A stretch of DNA of 22,363 nt. Origin: Limosilactobacillus antri DSM 16041. Its GTDB lineage: Bacteria; Bacillota; Bacilli; Lactobacillales; Lactobacillaceae. Shown here one piece after another: positions 1 to 7,521 of this stretch. The position numbers were made by a program, and so were the translations under genes. The notes under the pieces were generated by a model that saw nothing but the letters and a program-made list of their open reading frames with translations, did no database searches and had not been told where the DNA came from. Numbering within the stretch: position 1 is the stretch's first letter; every line of letters starts with the position of its first letter. Location of the stretch: contig NZ_GG700733.1 of assembly GCF_000160835.1 (NCBI RefSeq), positions 37,036-59,398 on the forward strand, in the 5' to 3' direction.

Positions 1-32
1 CAACTATTACGTAGCCATCTGACTTGGCACTT

Positions 33-710
33 CTACTCCTGGTTTCCCTCTGACTCGGCAATGCCGGCCCGCAGGCTTGCCAGGTCGACTTCGCTCTGGC
101 GGAAGGCCCGGTCCGCAACCGGCAGGTGCTGGTCCAGCATGTCAAAAACCTGCAAGTCGCCAGTTGCCTGGGGGGCACTGAATTCCAGCAGGTGGCCGGC
201 AAACTGGCGGTCATCACTGATAAAGTGCAGGTGCCAGCCCGCGGCCGTGACGCTGCCAAAAATTTCCGGGGCGTAGTAGCCGATAATGGTCCCCTTGACC
301 TGGTCCCGACTAAAGAGCGCCTGCATATGGGCCACCTCCAATAAGTTCGGGTACGGGGGTTCCTGCTTTGGCATAATCCGAATCTTGACGTGGCTGAAGG
401 TCCCCGTCAGCCGCAGGGCCGCGAACACGTTTTGCAGTTCGTGCTGCCGGATAAAGCTGCCGTTAAGGAGATTAAAATCCACCCCTGTCAAGTTCACCGC
501 CTCCAGATCGGTCGGCGTGTGGACTGAGGCAAACGGTAACTTCGCCTGGGGATCGGTAACGTGGTTGACCGTCCCGTCAGCAACCGCCTGGTAAACCTCG
601 CCGTCCAGGATCACGACTTCCCCGTCGATGCCGTCAAAGGTGCCAATCCCCGCCGAGCCGTGCTTCAATAAGTCGGCCACGGTAATTGTCCCTGCCATGT
701 TGCCAGCCAT
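33..710 (-). CDS. alsD: alpha-acetolactate decarboxylase (start region apparently frameshifted)
   Basis: Decarboxylates (S)-2-acetolactate to (R)-acetoin, in the cytoplasm, using the product of the adjacent alsS. The protein body matches the family: GxxGIGTFDGxDGEVVILDG near the N-terminus, and the zinc ligands as HLH (H160, H162) plus H173 in the 225-residue reading. The frame given starts at the ATG at 710, which has no Shine-Dalgarno. A well-placed AAGGAAGGG precedes an ATG at 757, but that ATG is 47 bases upstream and so out of frame. In the decarboxylase frame the codons before 710 still read LYEHGTLASL, the usual family N-terminus. A single missing base right after the original ATG explains this. 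The gene lies just downstream of alsS, whose stop is 767-769. It is either a real N-terminal frameshift or a sequencing error. Family identity is near certain; activity is not. Confidence 0.88.
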   Translation of the reverse strand: MAGNMAGTITVADLLKHGSAGIGTFDGIDGEVVILDGEVYQAVADGTVNHVTDPQAKLPFASVHTPTDLEAVNLTGVDFNLLNGSFIRQHELQNVFAALRLTGTFSHVKIRIMPKQEPPYPNLLEVAHMQALFSRDQVKGTIIGYYAPEIFGSVTAAGWHLHFISDDRQFAGHLLEFSAPQATGDLQVFDMLDQHLPVADRAFRQSEVDLASLRAGIAESEGNQE

Positions 711-766
711 TAACGAGGCTAACGTGCCGTGTTCGTATAGTGTACTGATAGTATCATTTCCCTTCC

Positions 767-2446
767 TTATCCTAGTTGTGAATCAATCAAGTGGGCCGCT
801 AGTTCTTTATTGTTGCGGTAATCAACCGGAACGTCAACCACCACCGGGCCATCGGTGCTAAAGGCCTGGTGCATAACCCGCTTCAGGTCGGCCGGCGTTT
901 CCACCCGCAAACCAGTTGCACCAAAACTCTCGGCGTACTTGACGATGTCGCAGTCACCAAACTTAACCCCCGCCGCTTGCGGGTACTTCATCTCTTCCTG
1001 GAACTTCACCATGTCGTAGTGGCCGCCATCATTCCACACGATCACGACCAGGTTGAGCCGGTGCTGAACGGCGGTGGCCAGCTCGGCCCCAGAGAAAAGG
1101 AAGCCGCCGTCGCCGCAGACCGCCACGGCCTTCTGGTCGGGATGGAGCATGGCGGCCACCATTGCCCACGGCAGGCCGACCCCCAGGGTTTGCATCCCGT
1201 TGCTGATGAGCAGGTGCCGCGGCTGGTAGCAACGGAAGTGGCGGGCCATCCAGATGTAGTGGGAGCCAACGTCTAAGGACACGATCATATCGTCGCTAAC
1301 GTTTTCCTGAATGGCCTGCACGACGGCCAGGGGGTGGCTCTGCGGACCATCCTGTGGTGCGGGCAGCTGCTTATCCCGGTCGAGCTCGTGCCGGTAGGCT
1401 GCCAATTGTGCCTGGGCCGCCGCCGGGTAGTTAAAGCCGGTTAGCAACTGGTCCAGCTGGGTCAGACTGGTGGCCAGGTCACCGACCAGCTGCATAACTG
1501 GTGTGTAGTGGTTGTCAATCTGCGCCGGCTTCGTATCCAGGTTGACAATCCGCAGCTGGTCCTCCTTGTTCCAGTTACGCGGTTCATACTCAATCGCGTC
1601 GTAGCCGACCGCGATTACCAGGTCACTGTGCTGGAGCAACTGGTCACCGACCTGGTTGCGGAAGAGCCCGATCCGGCCAAAGTAGGACTGGTCTTCCAAG
1701 TCGCGGGAAACGACCCCGGCCGCCTGGAAGGTTTCCACCACCGGAAAAGCGTAATGGCGTAACAGCTGGTGGAGGGCACTGGCAACTGCCGCGCTGCCAC
1801 CCCGCTGGCCAACTAGGATGACCGGCAGCTGGCTGTGCTTAATCAAGTCCACCAGCTTGGCCAGGTCACCGGGGTCCGCTGGCCCCATCTTCGGCGCCTC
1901 ATAGATTGGCAGAGGCTGGTCATCGACCACCGCGTCGTCGACATCCTGGGGCAGGCTGACGAACGCCGCCCCCTTTTCGGCCCCTTGGCTGGCTTCAAAG
2001 GCGTTCGCCATCGTTTCGGAAATGTTGGCAGGGTCCTGAATTTCCGCGCTGTACCGGGTAATCGGCGCCATGATCTCGGCCGAGGGGGTGCTCTGGTGGG
2101 TCAGCCGGTGAAGGTCCTTGCGCTGGACTTGCCCACCGATTGCCAGGACGGGGTCGCCCTCCGCGTTGGCCGTCATGATTCCGGTCGTCAGGTTCCCCAC
2201 CCCCGGGCCGGACGTGCTGATGGCAACCCCGGTCTTGCCGGTCAGGCGGGCATAGGCCTGGGCCATGAAGACCGCGTTTTGTTCGTGCCGGGTTACGATT
2301 AATTTGGGGGCGTCCCCGCTGTCTTGCCCATCCAGGGCCTCAAACAGCCGGTCAATCTTGGCCCCGGGGATTCCGAAGACCAGCTCAACCCCGTGTTTCC
2401 GCAAACTGTCGATAATGACGTCCGCACCATAGCGTTTTTCTTCCAT
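767..2446 (-). CDS. alsS: acetolactate synthase, catabolic type
   Basis: Condenses two pyruvates to 2-acetolactate with CO2 release, as the first step to acetoin/diacetyl; thiamine-diphosphate enzyme in the cytoplasm. From the chosen start it has 559 residues in the order PYR domain (catalytic Glu55 in RHEQNAVFMAQAYAR), central domain, and PP domain with the ThDP/Mg motif GDGGFLF at about 445 and WNDGG at 471. This length and the partnership with alsD favour the catabolic, FAD-independent AlsS over the anabolic IlvB; no small regulatory subunit gene is next to it. An upstream in-frame GTG at 2455 overlaps the Shine-Dalgarno GAGGTGG, so the ATG at 2446 (MEEKRYGAD) is preferred. Probably cotranscribed with alsD. 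Confidence 0.96.
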   Translation of the reverse strand: MEEKRYGADVIIDSLRKHGVELVFGIPGAKIDRLFEALDGQDSGDAPKLIVTRHEQNAVFMAQAYARLTGKTGVAISTSGPGVGNLTTGIMTANAEGDPVLAIGGQVQRKDLHRLTHQSTPSAEIMAPITRYSAEIQDPANISETMANAFEASQGAEKGAAFVSLPQDVDDAVVDDQPLPIYEAPKMGPADPGDLAKLVDLIKHSQLPVILVGQRGGSAAVASALHQLLRHYAFPVVETFQAAGVVSRDLEDQSYFGRIGLFRNQVGDQLLQHSDLVIAVGYDAIEYEPRNWNKEDQLRIVNLDTKPAQIDNHYTPVMQLVGDLATSLTQLDQLLTGFNYPAAAQAQLAAYRHELDRDKQLPAPQDGPQSHPLAVVQAIQENVSDDMIVSLDVGSHYIWMARHFRCYQPRHLLISNGMQTLGVGLPWAMVAAMLHPDQKAVAVCGDGGFLFSGAELATAVQHRLNLVVIVWNDGGHYDMVKFQEEMKYPQAAGVKFGDCDIVKYAESFGATGLRVETPADLKRVMHQAFSTDGPVVVDVPVDYRNNKELAAHLIDSQLG

Positions 2447-2488
2447 CTCAACCACCTCTATTGCAAAGTTAAAAGTCCATTAAGCAAA

Positions 2489-2517
2489 AGTTTAGGTCCT
2501 TTCAGCAGATTTCACAA
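2489..2517 (-). promoter_or_regulatory. candidate promoter of alsS-alsD
   Basis: On the minus strand, TTGTGA (2512-2517) and TAAACT (2489-2494) are separated by 17 bases and lie about 45 bases before the alsS start. Each box matches the sigma-A consensus at 4 of 6 positions, so the call is modest. Confidence 0.4.
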
Positions 2518-2544
2518 GATTGCCGTTTCTTCACATACGCAAAA

Positions 2545-2588
2545 GCATGGTCAAACCGGCAAAAGTTTTTTTGCTGATTTAACCATGC
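2545..2588 (-). terminator. hairpin after the AI-2E family gene
   Basis: Two 20-base arms pair with one A/C mismatch and two G-U pairs around a 4-base loop. It starts 25 bases past the stop of the upstream gene (2613) and is followed on the minus strand by only TTTT. It probably ends that transcript before the alsS promoter. The 15 bases AAACCGGCAAAAGTT recur in the guaB terminator at 14614. Confidence 0.7.
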
Positions 2589-2612
2589 GCGAAATTACAC
2601 AATTAGGATTCG

Positions 2613-3656
2613 TTACTCCCCACTGCTTTGTGGACGCTTTCTATTAGTCTTGTGAATCGATTTGACCCCGAGAATATCCAGGAGGAAGGTGAAAATCGGC
2701 ACCCCGACAATCAGCCCCCAGGTCCCCCAGAAGTGTTCCCCGATCAGCAAGACAATGAAGGTGTAGAAGATCGGCAGGTCGGTTTGGCTGGACATAAACT
2801 TCGGGTTCAGGACATAGGCCTCAAAGGCGTGGATGACAATGACCATAATGATGATGTAGATCACGTCTCGAATCCCGCCAACCGAGTACGCCACGATGCT
2901 CAAGGGAATCGTCGAGATGATGACCCCGGCGACCGGGACCAGGCTAAAGACGAAGACCACCAGGGCGAGGGCAAAGATCTGCGGCATCTTCATGAAGAAG
3001 AGGCAGATCGTGGTAATCACCGTATTGCAGATGGCGATGAAAAACTGGGCCTCCAAGACAACCCCGAAGGTATTGGTAAACTTCTTGCCAAAGTAGGCGA
3101 CGTCCTGGAAGAACCAGGCGAACTTGCTCTCCAAAAAGAGCCGGGAGAAGCTCTCCATCTGGGGCAACTCCAGGGTATAGAAGAAGCTGAGGATTAGCGA
3201 GAGGAGGAAAGTAAAGGCCACGATCCCCACGCTGGTGATGGTACTGACCGCAATCGTCAGGCCGTGCCGCAGCTGGGTCATGATCGTCCCGGTGCTGACG
3301 TAATGGTTAACGTACTGGTAAAAATTGGTGGCGTCATTGGTACTGTAAAATTTCAGGACCGAGTTGACCATCTTAATAATCTGCCGCACCAGCACTGGCA
3401 GGTACTGGGTAATTCCAAAGTACAGCAGCAGGATTAACAGTGCGTAGGTGATAATGACCACCACGGCAGGCGACAGTTTCGGCAGCCAGCGCCGCACCAG
3501 GTGGACCCAGTTAACCACGATGTAGGTCAGAATAAAGGTGAACAGGATCATGTTCATCATCGACCGCATCATCCAGAGGGCAAAAACAATCACCGCCAGT
3601 ACGGCAAAGCGGCGCACCTCAACGTTTTCTATAAAGCGGTGCCAAGCATCCGTCAT
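2613..3656 (-). CDS. AI-2E family transporter (PerM/YtvI-like membrane protein)
   Basis: A 347-residue integral membrane protein of the AI-2E exporter family (PF01594). The ends are hydrophobic: two close segments at about residues 15-60, one near 65-90, a long loop with amphipathic stretches at about 90-130, and a cluster of segments from 130 to 330. Family-like stretches include FALALVVFVFSLVPVAG in the second half and LNPKFMSSQTDLPIF near the C-terminus. Members include E. coli TqsA and various proteins tied to autoinducer-2, Na+/H+ or unknown substrates, so the substrate cannot be set from sequence. The start ATG follows AAAGGGATGATGAT. It appears monocistronic, with a hairpin after its stop. 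Confidence 0.85.
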   Translation of the reverse strand: MTDAWHRFIENVEVRRFAVLAVIVFALWMMRSMMNMILFTFILTYIVVNWVHLVRRWLPKLSPAVVVIITYALLILLLYFGITQYLPVLVRQIIKMVNSVLKFYSTNDATNFYQYVNHYVSTGTIMTQLRHGLTIAVSTITSVGIVAFTFLLSLILSFFYTLELPQMESFSRLFLESKFAWFFQDVAYFGKKFTNTFGVVLEAQFFIAICNTVITTICLFFMKMPQIFALALVVFVFSLVPVAGVIISTIPLSIVAYSVGGIRDVIYIIIMVIVIHAFEAYVLNPKFMSSQTDLPIFYTFIVLLIGEHFWGTWGLIVGVPIFTFLLDILGVKSIHKTNRKRPQSSGE

Positions 3657-3726
3657 ATCATCATCCCTTTTTAATTGCTATTTACACGAAGGCTACCTTC
3701 AACTATTCATAATACTACTTTCTACC

Positions 3727-4239
3727 TTAATTTTTGTTTGTTGACTTAAAGTACCAATTATAAATCCATTGTAGATTGATAGTTGGACGCTCGCTATTAT
3801 GTTTGAGTTCAGCCTGTATATCATTCAGTGACAGATAAAGTGTCTGGCCCATCTTTTCCTTTTCAATTTTGGAAAGATAGCCACGTTCGCTAAATTCGAT
3901 GTTTAACAATTTACCGTTCTCAAATTGTTTTTTAGAATGTGCATAGGAGAGTGAGTAACTATTAAGTCGTAAATAATCTCCCTTTTCGATTACATTTGTT
4001 TTCGCAATGTAACAGGTAGGCGGCTCTGTGGTGCTATTAGCAACAGTATAATTAGGAAGATAATTAAAGGGCATAGTATTCATTGACGTAGCTGTCACAA
4101 ATGGATATTGATTCTTAGGGTGTTTCATGTGGGTGGCATAATAAAAATTGTATTTGCCTAGATTGTTTGCTCCATAGGAAAATACCCCGACGATTAGAAT
4201 AAGGCTAAGTAGGGTCCAAAACCATGTTCTTAATTTCAT
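3727..4239 (-). CDS. unrecognised small membrane-anchored protein
   Basis: I do not recognise this 170-residue protein. Residues about 7-26 form one hydrophobic segment after MKLRTWFW, so it is probably an N-in/C-out anchored or secreted protein with a 140-residue extracellular domain rich in Asn, Tyr, Ser and Lys. No cleavage site, LPXTG or catalytic motif is evident. The coding sequence is clearly more AT-rich than the surrounding genes and uses AT-ending codons, which suggests recent acquisition. An excellent AGGAGGAG lies 6 bases before the ATG, so it is probably translated. That ribosome binding site overlaps the last codons of the decayed gene upstream (stop 4242-4244), so the two were probably one transcription unit. 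No clear separate promoter was found. Confidence 0.65.
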   Translation of the reverse strand: MKLRTWFWTLLSLILIVGVFSYGANNLGKYNFYYATHMKHPKNQYPFVTATSMNTMPFNYLPNYTVANSTTEPPTCYIAKTNVIEKGDYLRLNSYSLSYAHSKKQFENGKLLNIEFSERGYLSKIEKEKMGQTLYLSLNDIQAELKHNSERPTINLQWIYNWYFKSTNKN

Positions 4240-4241
4240 AA

Positions 4242-4796
4242 TTATCTCCTCCTGAAAATTCGGCGAACAAAGCGTCGCGCACGACTAAAGCCGCGTTTAA
4301 CCGATGAAACAACCCGGTGGTAGGTTCGTTTCACGAAGTTTCCCGCTCGTTGGAAAGTTCGGCGAACGCCAAAATAAATTTGCCGGCCGGTAGAAAACCA
4401 CAGGGAAGTCATTCGTTCCCTTTAGTTCCGCTGCCGGCCGTAACTCTTTTCCCTCATCGTCGACGTACTTCAGCGTCAGGTGGATCTGCCGGTTGATAAT
4501 CAGCTTGGTTTGCAGGGCTGAGCCGAAGAGGTCGTACCGCACGCCGCGGACCGGTACAAATTGATATTAGCCGGTGCCGGTGAGAAAAAGGCGTAGGTGA
4601 AGTTGCTCAAGAAGGCCACCCCGAGATAACCACCGTAAGGCAAGTCCCGGTCTCCGTTCAGGTTAATCCCGGTTTGACTGTCATAGTAAATGATGCCGTC
4701 TTGGATGTTCAGGTTAGGCTCACGGGGAAAGACCGCCGCCAGGTTTGCCAAGTTGGTAGCCTCACTCTCATCGCTGGAATTCCTCCCAAATTTCAG
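4242..4796 (-). pseudogene. decayed gene, readable only in three successive frames
   Basis: Protein-like sequence continues across three frames on the minus strand. Frame A (about 4796 to 4555) includes FPREPNLNIQDGIIYYDSQT and GGYLGVAFLSNFTYAFFS. Frame B (about 4555 to 4415) begins FVPVRGVRYDLFGSALQTK and includes LTLKYVDDEGKEL. Frame C (about 4420 to 4242) is very basic and amphipathic, ending KRGFSRARRFVRRIFRRR. The frame changes lie near 4545-4560 and 4410-4425, each next to an in-frame stop in the newly entered frame. No ATG opens frame A; only CTG at 4796 or TTG at 4751 does, while an ATG at 4771 with GGGAGG upstream is out of frame, so a third lesion is possible. The intact product would have been about 180 residues. 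The YVDDEGKEL stretch loosely recalls MucBP-type surface domains, but no family is assigned. Sequencing error is the alternative to decay. Confidence 0.6.
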
Positions 4797-4817
4797 TGGT
4801 GTTTTTTAGCAAAAATG

Positions 4818-4846
4818 ATTATATCTTAATAAAATTTTAATGTAAA
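4818..4846 (-). promoter_or_regulatory. promoter of the decayed gene and the 170-residue protein
   Basis: On the minus strand, TTTACA (4841-4846) and a perfect TATAAT (4818-4823) are spaced 17 bases apart. It lies 20-50 bases before the decayed reading frame, in a very AT-rich stretch. It could still transcribe the intact downstream gene at 4239. Confidence 0.65.
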
Positions 4847-4918
4847 TACTCAATATATAAAAGATTTCCAATTATTTTGCCAGACTTGTTCTTCTTTTCC
4901 GATAAATAATGTATAGGG

Positions 4919-4927
4919 TGTTATAAT
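4919..4927 (+). promoter_or_regulatory. extended -10 promoter of cfa
   Basis: TGT followed by a perfect TATAAT (4922-4927) forms an extended -10 element, 40 bases before the cfa start. No good -35 box is seen at 17 bases, as expected for an extended -10 promoter. Confidence 0.55.
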
Positions 4928-4967
4928 AAGCACATTACGTTAGATAAAGAAAGAAGGAACCGTTGCA

Positions 4968-6146
4968 ATGTTAGAAAAGACGTTCTACAAGTCACTGCTG
5001 AGCCGCTCCTTTACTTTTCCGGTTAAGGTTGTCTACTGGGATGGTAAAAGTGCCGTTTATGGCAATGGCGAACCAGAAGTAACCATCACCTTTAAGGAAA
5101 AAATTCCGATTCGCGACGTTACCAAGAACGCCTCAATCGCCCTGGGGGAAGCCTACATGGACGGGAAGATTGAAATTGACGGCAGTATCCAAAAGCTGAT
5201 TACCTCCGCTTACGAGAGTGCCGACAGCTTCATGCGGAGCTCCAAGTTCCGCAAGTTCCTGCCGAAACAGGGCCACTCCGAAAAGGAAAGCGAGTCCGAC
5301 GTGCAAAGCCACTACGACGTCGGCAACGACTTTTACAAGCTGTGGCTGGACGACACGATGACCTACTCTTGTGCCTACTTTACCGATGGCAACTGGGACG
5401 ACCTGACCAAGGCCCAGGAAGACAAGGTCCACCACATCTTAAAGAAGCTGGATCCTCAGCCTGGCAAGACCCTCCTCGACATCGGCTGTGGCTGGGGGAC
5501 CCTGATGCTGACCGCGGCCAAGGAATACGGGCTCAAGGTTACCGGGGTCACCCTGAGTGAAGAACAGTACCGCCTGGTTCAGCAACGGATCAAGGATGAG
5601 GGCCTGGCAGGCGTGGCCGAGGTCAAGCTGGTCGACTACCGGGAACTCGGCGACCAGACCTGGGACTACATCACCTCCGTCGGAATGTTTGAACACGTCG
5701 GCAAGGAAAACCTCGGCCTCTACTTCAAGGACATCAACCGCTACCTGAAGAACAACGGGGTCGCATTAATCCACGGAATCACCCGCCAGCAGGGCGGCGC
5801 CTACAACGGCTGGATCAATAAGTACATCTTCCCCGGCGGCTACATCCCCGGCCTGGAAGAAATGGTCGGCCATATCGAAGAAAACCATATGCAGATCGCC
5901 GACATGGAAATGCTGCGGCGGCACTACCAGCGAACCCTGGAAATCTGGGACGCCAACTTCAACGCCAACCGCAACCAGATCCAGGATATGATGGGCGAGC
6001 GCTTCACCCGGATGTGGGACCTCTACCTGCAGGCCTGCGCCGCATCATTTGAATCCGGCAACATTGACGTAATCCAGTACCTGATTACCAAGGGTGCTTC
6101 CGGCAAGAACCTGCCGATGATCCGGGAATACATGTACGAAAAATAA
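4968..6146 (+). CDS. cfa: cyclopropane-fatty-acyl-phospholipid synthase
   Basis: Transfers a methylene group from S-adenosylmethionine onto the cis double bond of unsaturated acyl chains in membrane phospholipids, giving cyclopropane (lactobacillic/dihydrosterculic) acids; membrane-associated cytoplasmic enzyme linked to acid and stress tolerance. The 392-residue length is typical. An N-terminal lipid-binding region (about 1-100) precedes the family segment [14 protein letters not shown] (115-128), then MTYSCAYF and the SAM-binding glycine motif [11 protein letters not shown] (169-179). GMFEHVG and the C-terminal [17 protein letters not shown] are also family-like. The start ATG follows AGAAGGA. 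It is the only gene here on the plus strand, has its own promoter, and converges on the hydroxyacid dehydrogenase gene with a shared terminator. Confidence 0.97.
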   Translation: MLEKTFYKSLLSRSFTFPVKVVYWDGKSAVYGNGEPEVTITFKEKIPIRDVTKNASIALGEAYMDGKIEIDGSIQKLITSAYESADSFMRSSKFRKFLPKQGHSEKESESDVQSHYDVGNDFYKLWLDDTMTYSCAYFTDGNWDDLTKAQEDKVHHILKKLDPQPGKTLLDIGCGWGTLMLTAAKEYGLKVTGVTLSEEQYRLVQQRIKDEGLAGVAEVKLVDYRELGDQTWDYITSVGMFEHVGKENLGLYFKDINRYLKNNGVALIHGITRQQGGAYNGWINKYIFPGGYIPGLEEMVGHIEENHMQIADMEMLRRHYQRTLEIWDANFNANRNQIQDMMGERFTRMWDLYLQACAASFESGNIDVIQYLITKGASGKNLPMIREYMYEK

Positions 6147-6164
6147 ATTTTAATCCAATTACAA

Positions 6165-6214
6165 AAGCAGCCATTAAACTAACGAAGTAGAAGACGTTAG
6201 TTTAATGGCTGCTT
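6165..6214 (+). terminator. terminator between cfa and hicD, possibly bidirectional
   Basis: Perfect 20-base arms (6165-6184 and 6195-6214) flank a 10-base loop, followed on the plus strand by GCTTTTTT. It lies 19 bases after the cfa stop and 15 bases after the convergent gene's stop. The minus-strand side has only TTTTG, so it is strongest for cfa but may serve both. Confidence 0.92.
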
Positions 6215-6228
6215 GCTTTTTTCCGCGT

Positions 6229-7170
6229 TTATTCTTCCAGATCCTTGGCTACCTCGTCAAAGCGGTCCTTGATGTAGTTAGCCGAGGCCGCAAGCTGCTT
6301 CTCCTCTTCGGCGGTCAGATTCAGCTGGAGGGGCTTCACTACCCCCTGCTGGCCAATCACTGCCGGGTAGCCGCAGTAAGTGCCGTACTCTTCCCGGAAG
6401 TTCGATACCGGCAGCTCAATCTTGGCGTCGTTCAGAATCGCGGTTACTAAGCAGAGGGCGGCCGCCGCAATCCCGAAGTTGGTGTAGAACTTCCCGTGGA
6501 AGACCGTGTAGCCGCCCGCCTTGGTTGCTTCCGCCAGGCCGTCCAGGTCAAGCTGGTCGCTGGCCGCGGCGAGGTCCGTAATGTTTTGGCCCAGGACCCG
6601 GACTTGTGACCAGGCAGCAAACTGGGAATTGCCGTGTTCACCCAGTGCGTAGCCGGACACAGACCGGGGATCAACGTCCAGGGCCTGCCCCACGACCTTC
6701 TTTAAGCGGGCCGTGTCGAGCAGGGTTCCCGTCCCAATCACCTGATGTTGCGGCAGGCCGGTGTACTTTTGAAAGAGCGCCGCAATCACGTCGCAGGGGT
6801 TGCTAATGGATACAACCACCCCGTTGAAGCCGACTTCCTTCAGCTTGGTCCCGACTTCCTTGGCCGCTCGGCTCGTCACCTTTAATTCCATGAAGCGGTC
6901 ATGCTTAGCATCATCGTTTTGGATCCCGATATTGCCCACGGCGATCACCACCACGTCGGCATCCGCTAATGCCGCGTAGTCATTTTTCACGACGTGCGTA
7001 TGGGTTGGCAGGTTTGCCGCCGCGTCTTCAAAGTCCGTCGCGTTGGCGTTGAGTTTTTTCTGATCCGTATCGACCAGGACCAGCTCATCCACCGTTCCCG
7101 TTACCAATAAATTATTGGCGAGGGTTTCACCAACGTGGCCCTGACCAATCACACCGACTTTTCGTGTCAT
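6229..7170 (-). CDS. hicD: L-2-hydroxyisocaproate dehydrogenase (lactate/malate dehydrogenase family)
   Basis: NAD-dependent reduction of branched-chain 2-oxo acids such as 2-ketoisocaproate to L-2-hydroxy acids; soluble. The 313-residue protein has the Rossmann motif GQGHVGETLA (10-19), VGNIGIQNDDAKHDRF in the substrate-loop region, TGTLLDTARLKK with Asp152 and Arg155, and the catalytic His179 in LGEHGNSQFAAWS. LDTAR, GYxLGEHGNSQF and the C-terminal YPAVIG and IKDRFDE segments resemble the Lactobacillus confusus L-HicDH more than ordinary L-lactate dehydrogenase. The TTG at 7176 would overlap the ribosome binding site AAGAAGGGG, so the ATG at 7170 (MTRKVGVIG) is chosen. Monocistronic with its own promoter. 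Plain lactate dehydrogenase is the main alternative. Confidence 0.9.
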   Translation of the reverse strand: MTRKVGVIGQGHVGETLANNLLVTGTVDELVLVDTDQKKLNANATDFEDAAANLPTHTHVVKNDYAALADADVVVIAVGNIGIQNDDAKHDRFMELKVTSRAAKEVGTKLKEVGFNGVVVSISNPCDVIAALFQKYTGLPQHQVIGTGTLLDTARLKKVVGQALDVDPRSVSGYALGEHGNSQFAAWSQVRVLGQNITDLAAASDQLDLDGLAEATKAGGYTVFHGKFYTNFGIAAAALCLVTAILNDAKIELPVSNFREEYGTYCGYPAVIGQQGVVKPLQLNLTAEEEKQLAASANYIKDRFDEVAKDLEE

Positions 7171-7225
7171 TTGCAACCCCTTCTTTCCTGCATCCGCATT
7201 ACTTTTCTAATTTTGTTTTAATGAT

Positions 7226-7254
7226 ACTTTAATCGTTCAGGAGTGGAAAGTCAA
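7226..7254 (-). promoter_or_regulatory. candidate promoter of hicD
   Basis: On the minus strand, TTGACT (7249-7254) and TAAAGT (7226-7231) are spaced 17 bases apart and lie about 55 bases before the start codon. The -35 is strong and the -10 is 4 of 6. Confidence 0.5.
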
Positions 7255-7260
7255 CCATGA

Positions 7261-7500
7261 TTTTAAAATAACGCATCCACCCCAGTGTGTAAGAGAGTGA
7301 GAAAAAACGCTCCAAATCGGCTAGCAAGCTGATTTGGGGTGTTTGTCTTCGAACCTCCGCAAGGATGGCTACGCCGCGCAGCAAGCCTATTTTAGGTTGG
7401 TCAAACGCTGATTTATCAGCGCTTGAACTGCCAGCCAGCTACTGCGCTGAGGCATTATTAATCTATAAAATAGTTAAGATGTTGATTCCCAGCCCCTTTC
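7261..7500. repeat. noncoding intergenic stretch, probable Lactobacillaceae repeat
   Basis: No gene fits here. The stretch contains at least two hairpins: CGCTGAT-tt-ATCAGCG at 7405-7420 and the terminator-like one at 7312-7337. On the minus strand it opens with AAAGGGGCTGGGAATC (7503-7488), resembling GAGGCTGGGAG at the right edge of the window. From general knowledge such GGCTGGGA elements recur between genes in lactobacilli; copy number here is not visible. Confidence 0.4.
7312..7337 (-). terminator. terminator-like hairpin downstream of pyrE
   Basis: The arms CCAAATC and GATTTGG extend inward through GCT/AGC to a 4-base loop. On the minus strand the stem is followed by AGCG and TTTTTT (7302-7307). 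It is 185 bases past the pyrE stop and 60 bases before the hicD -35 box, so it probably ends the pyr transcript. Confidence 0.65.
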
Positions 7501-7521
7501 AAAAAATCGGGTAGCTGTCCG

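Noticed and set aside
1..32. Possible end of another gene at the left edge.
   Set aside because: Only 32 bases are visible after the alsD stop, with no coding signal; they look repeat-like.
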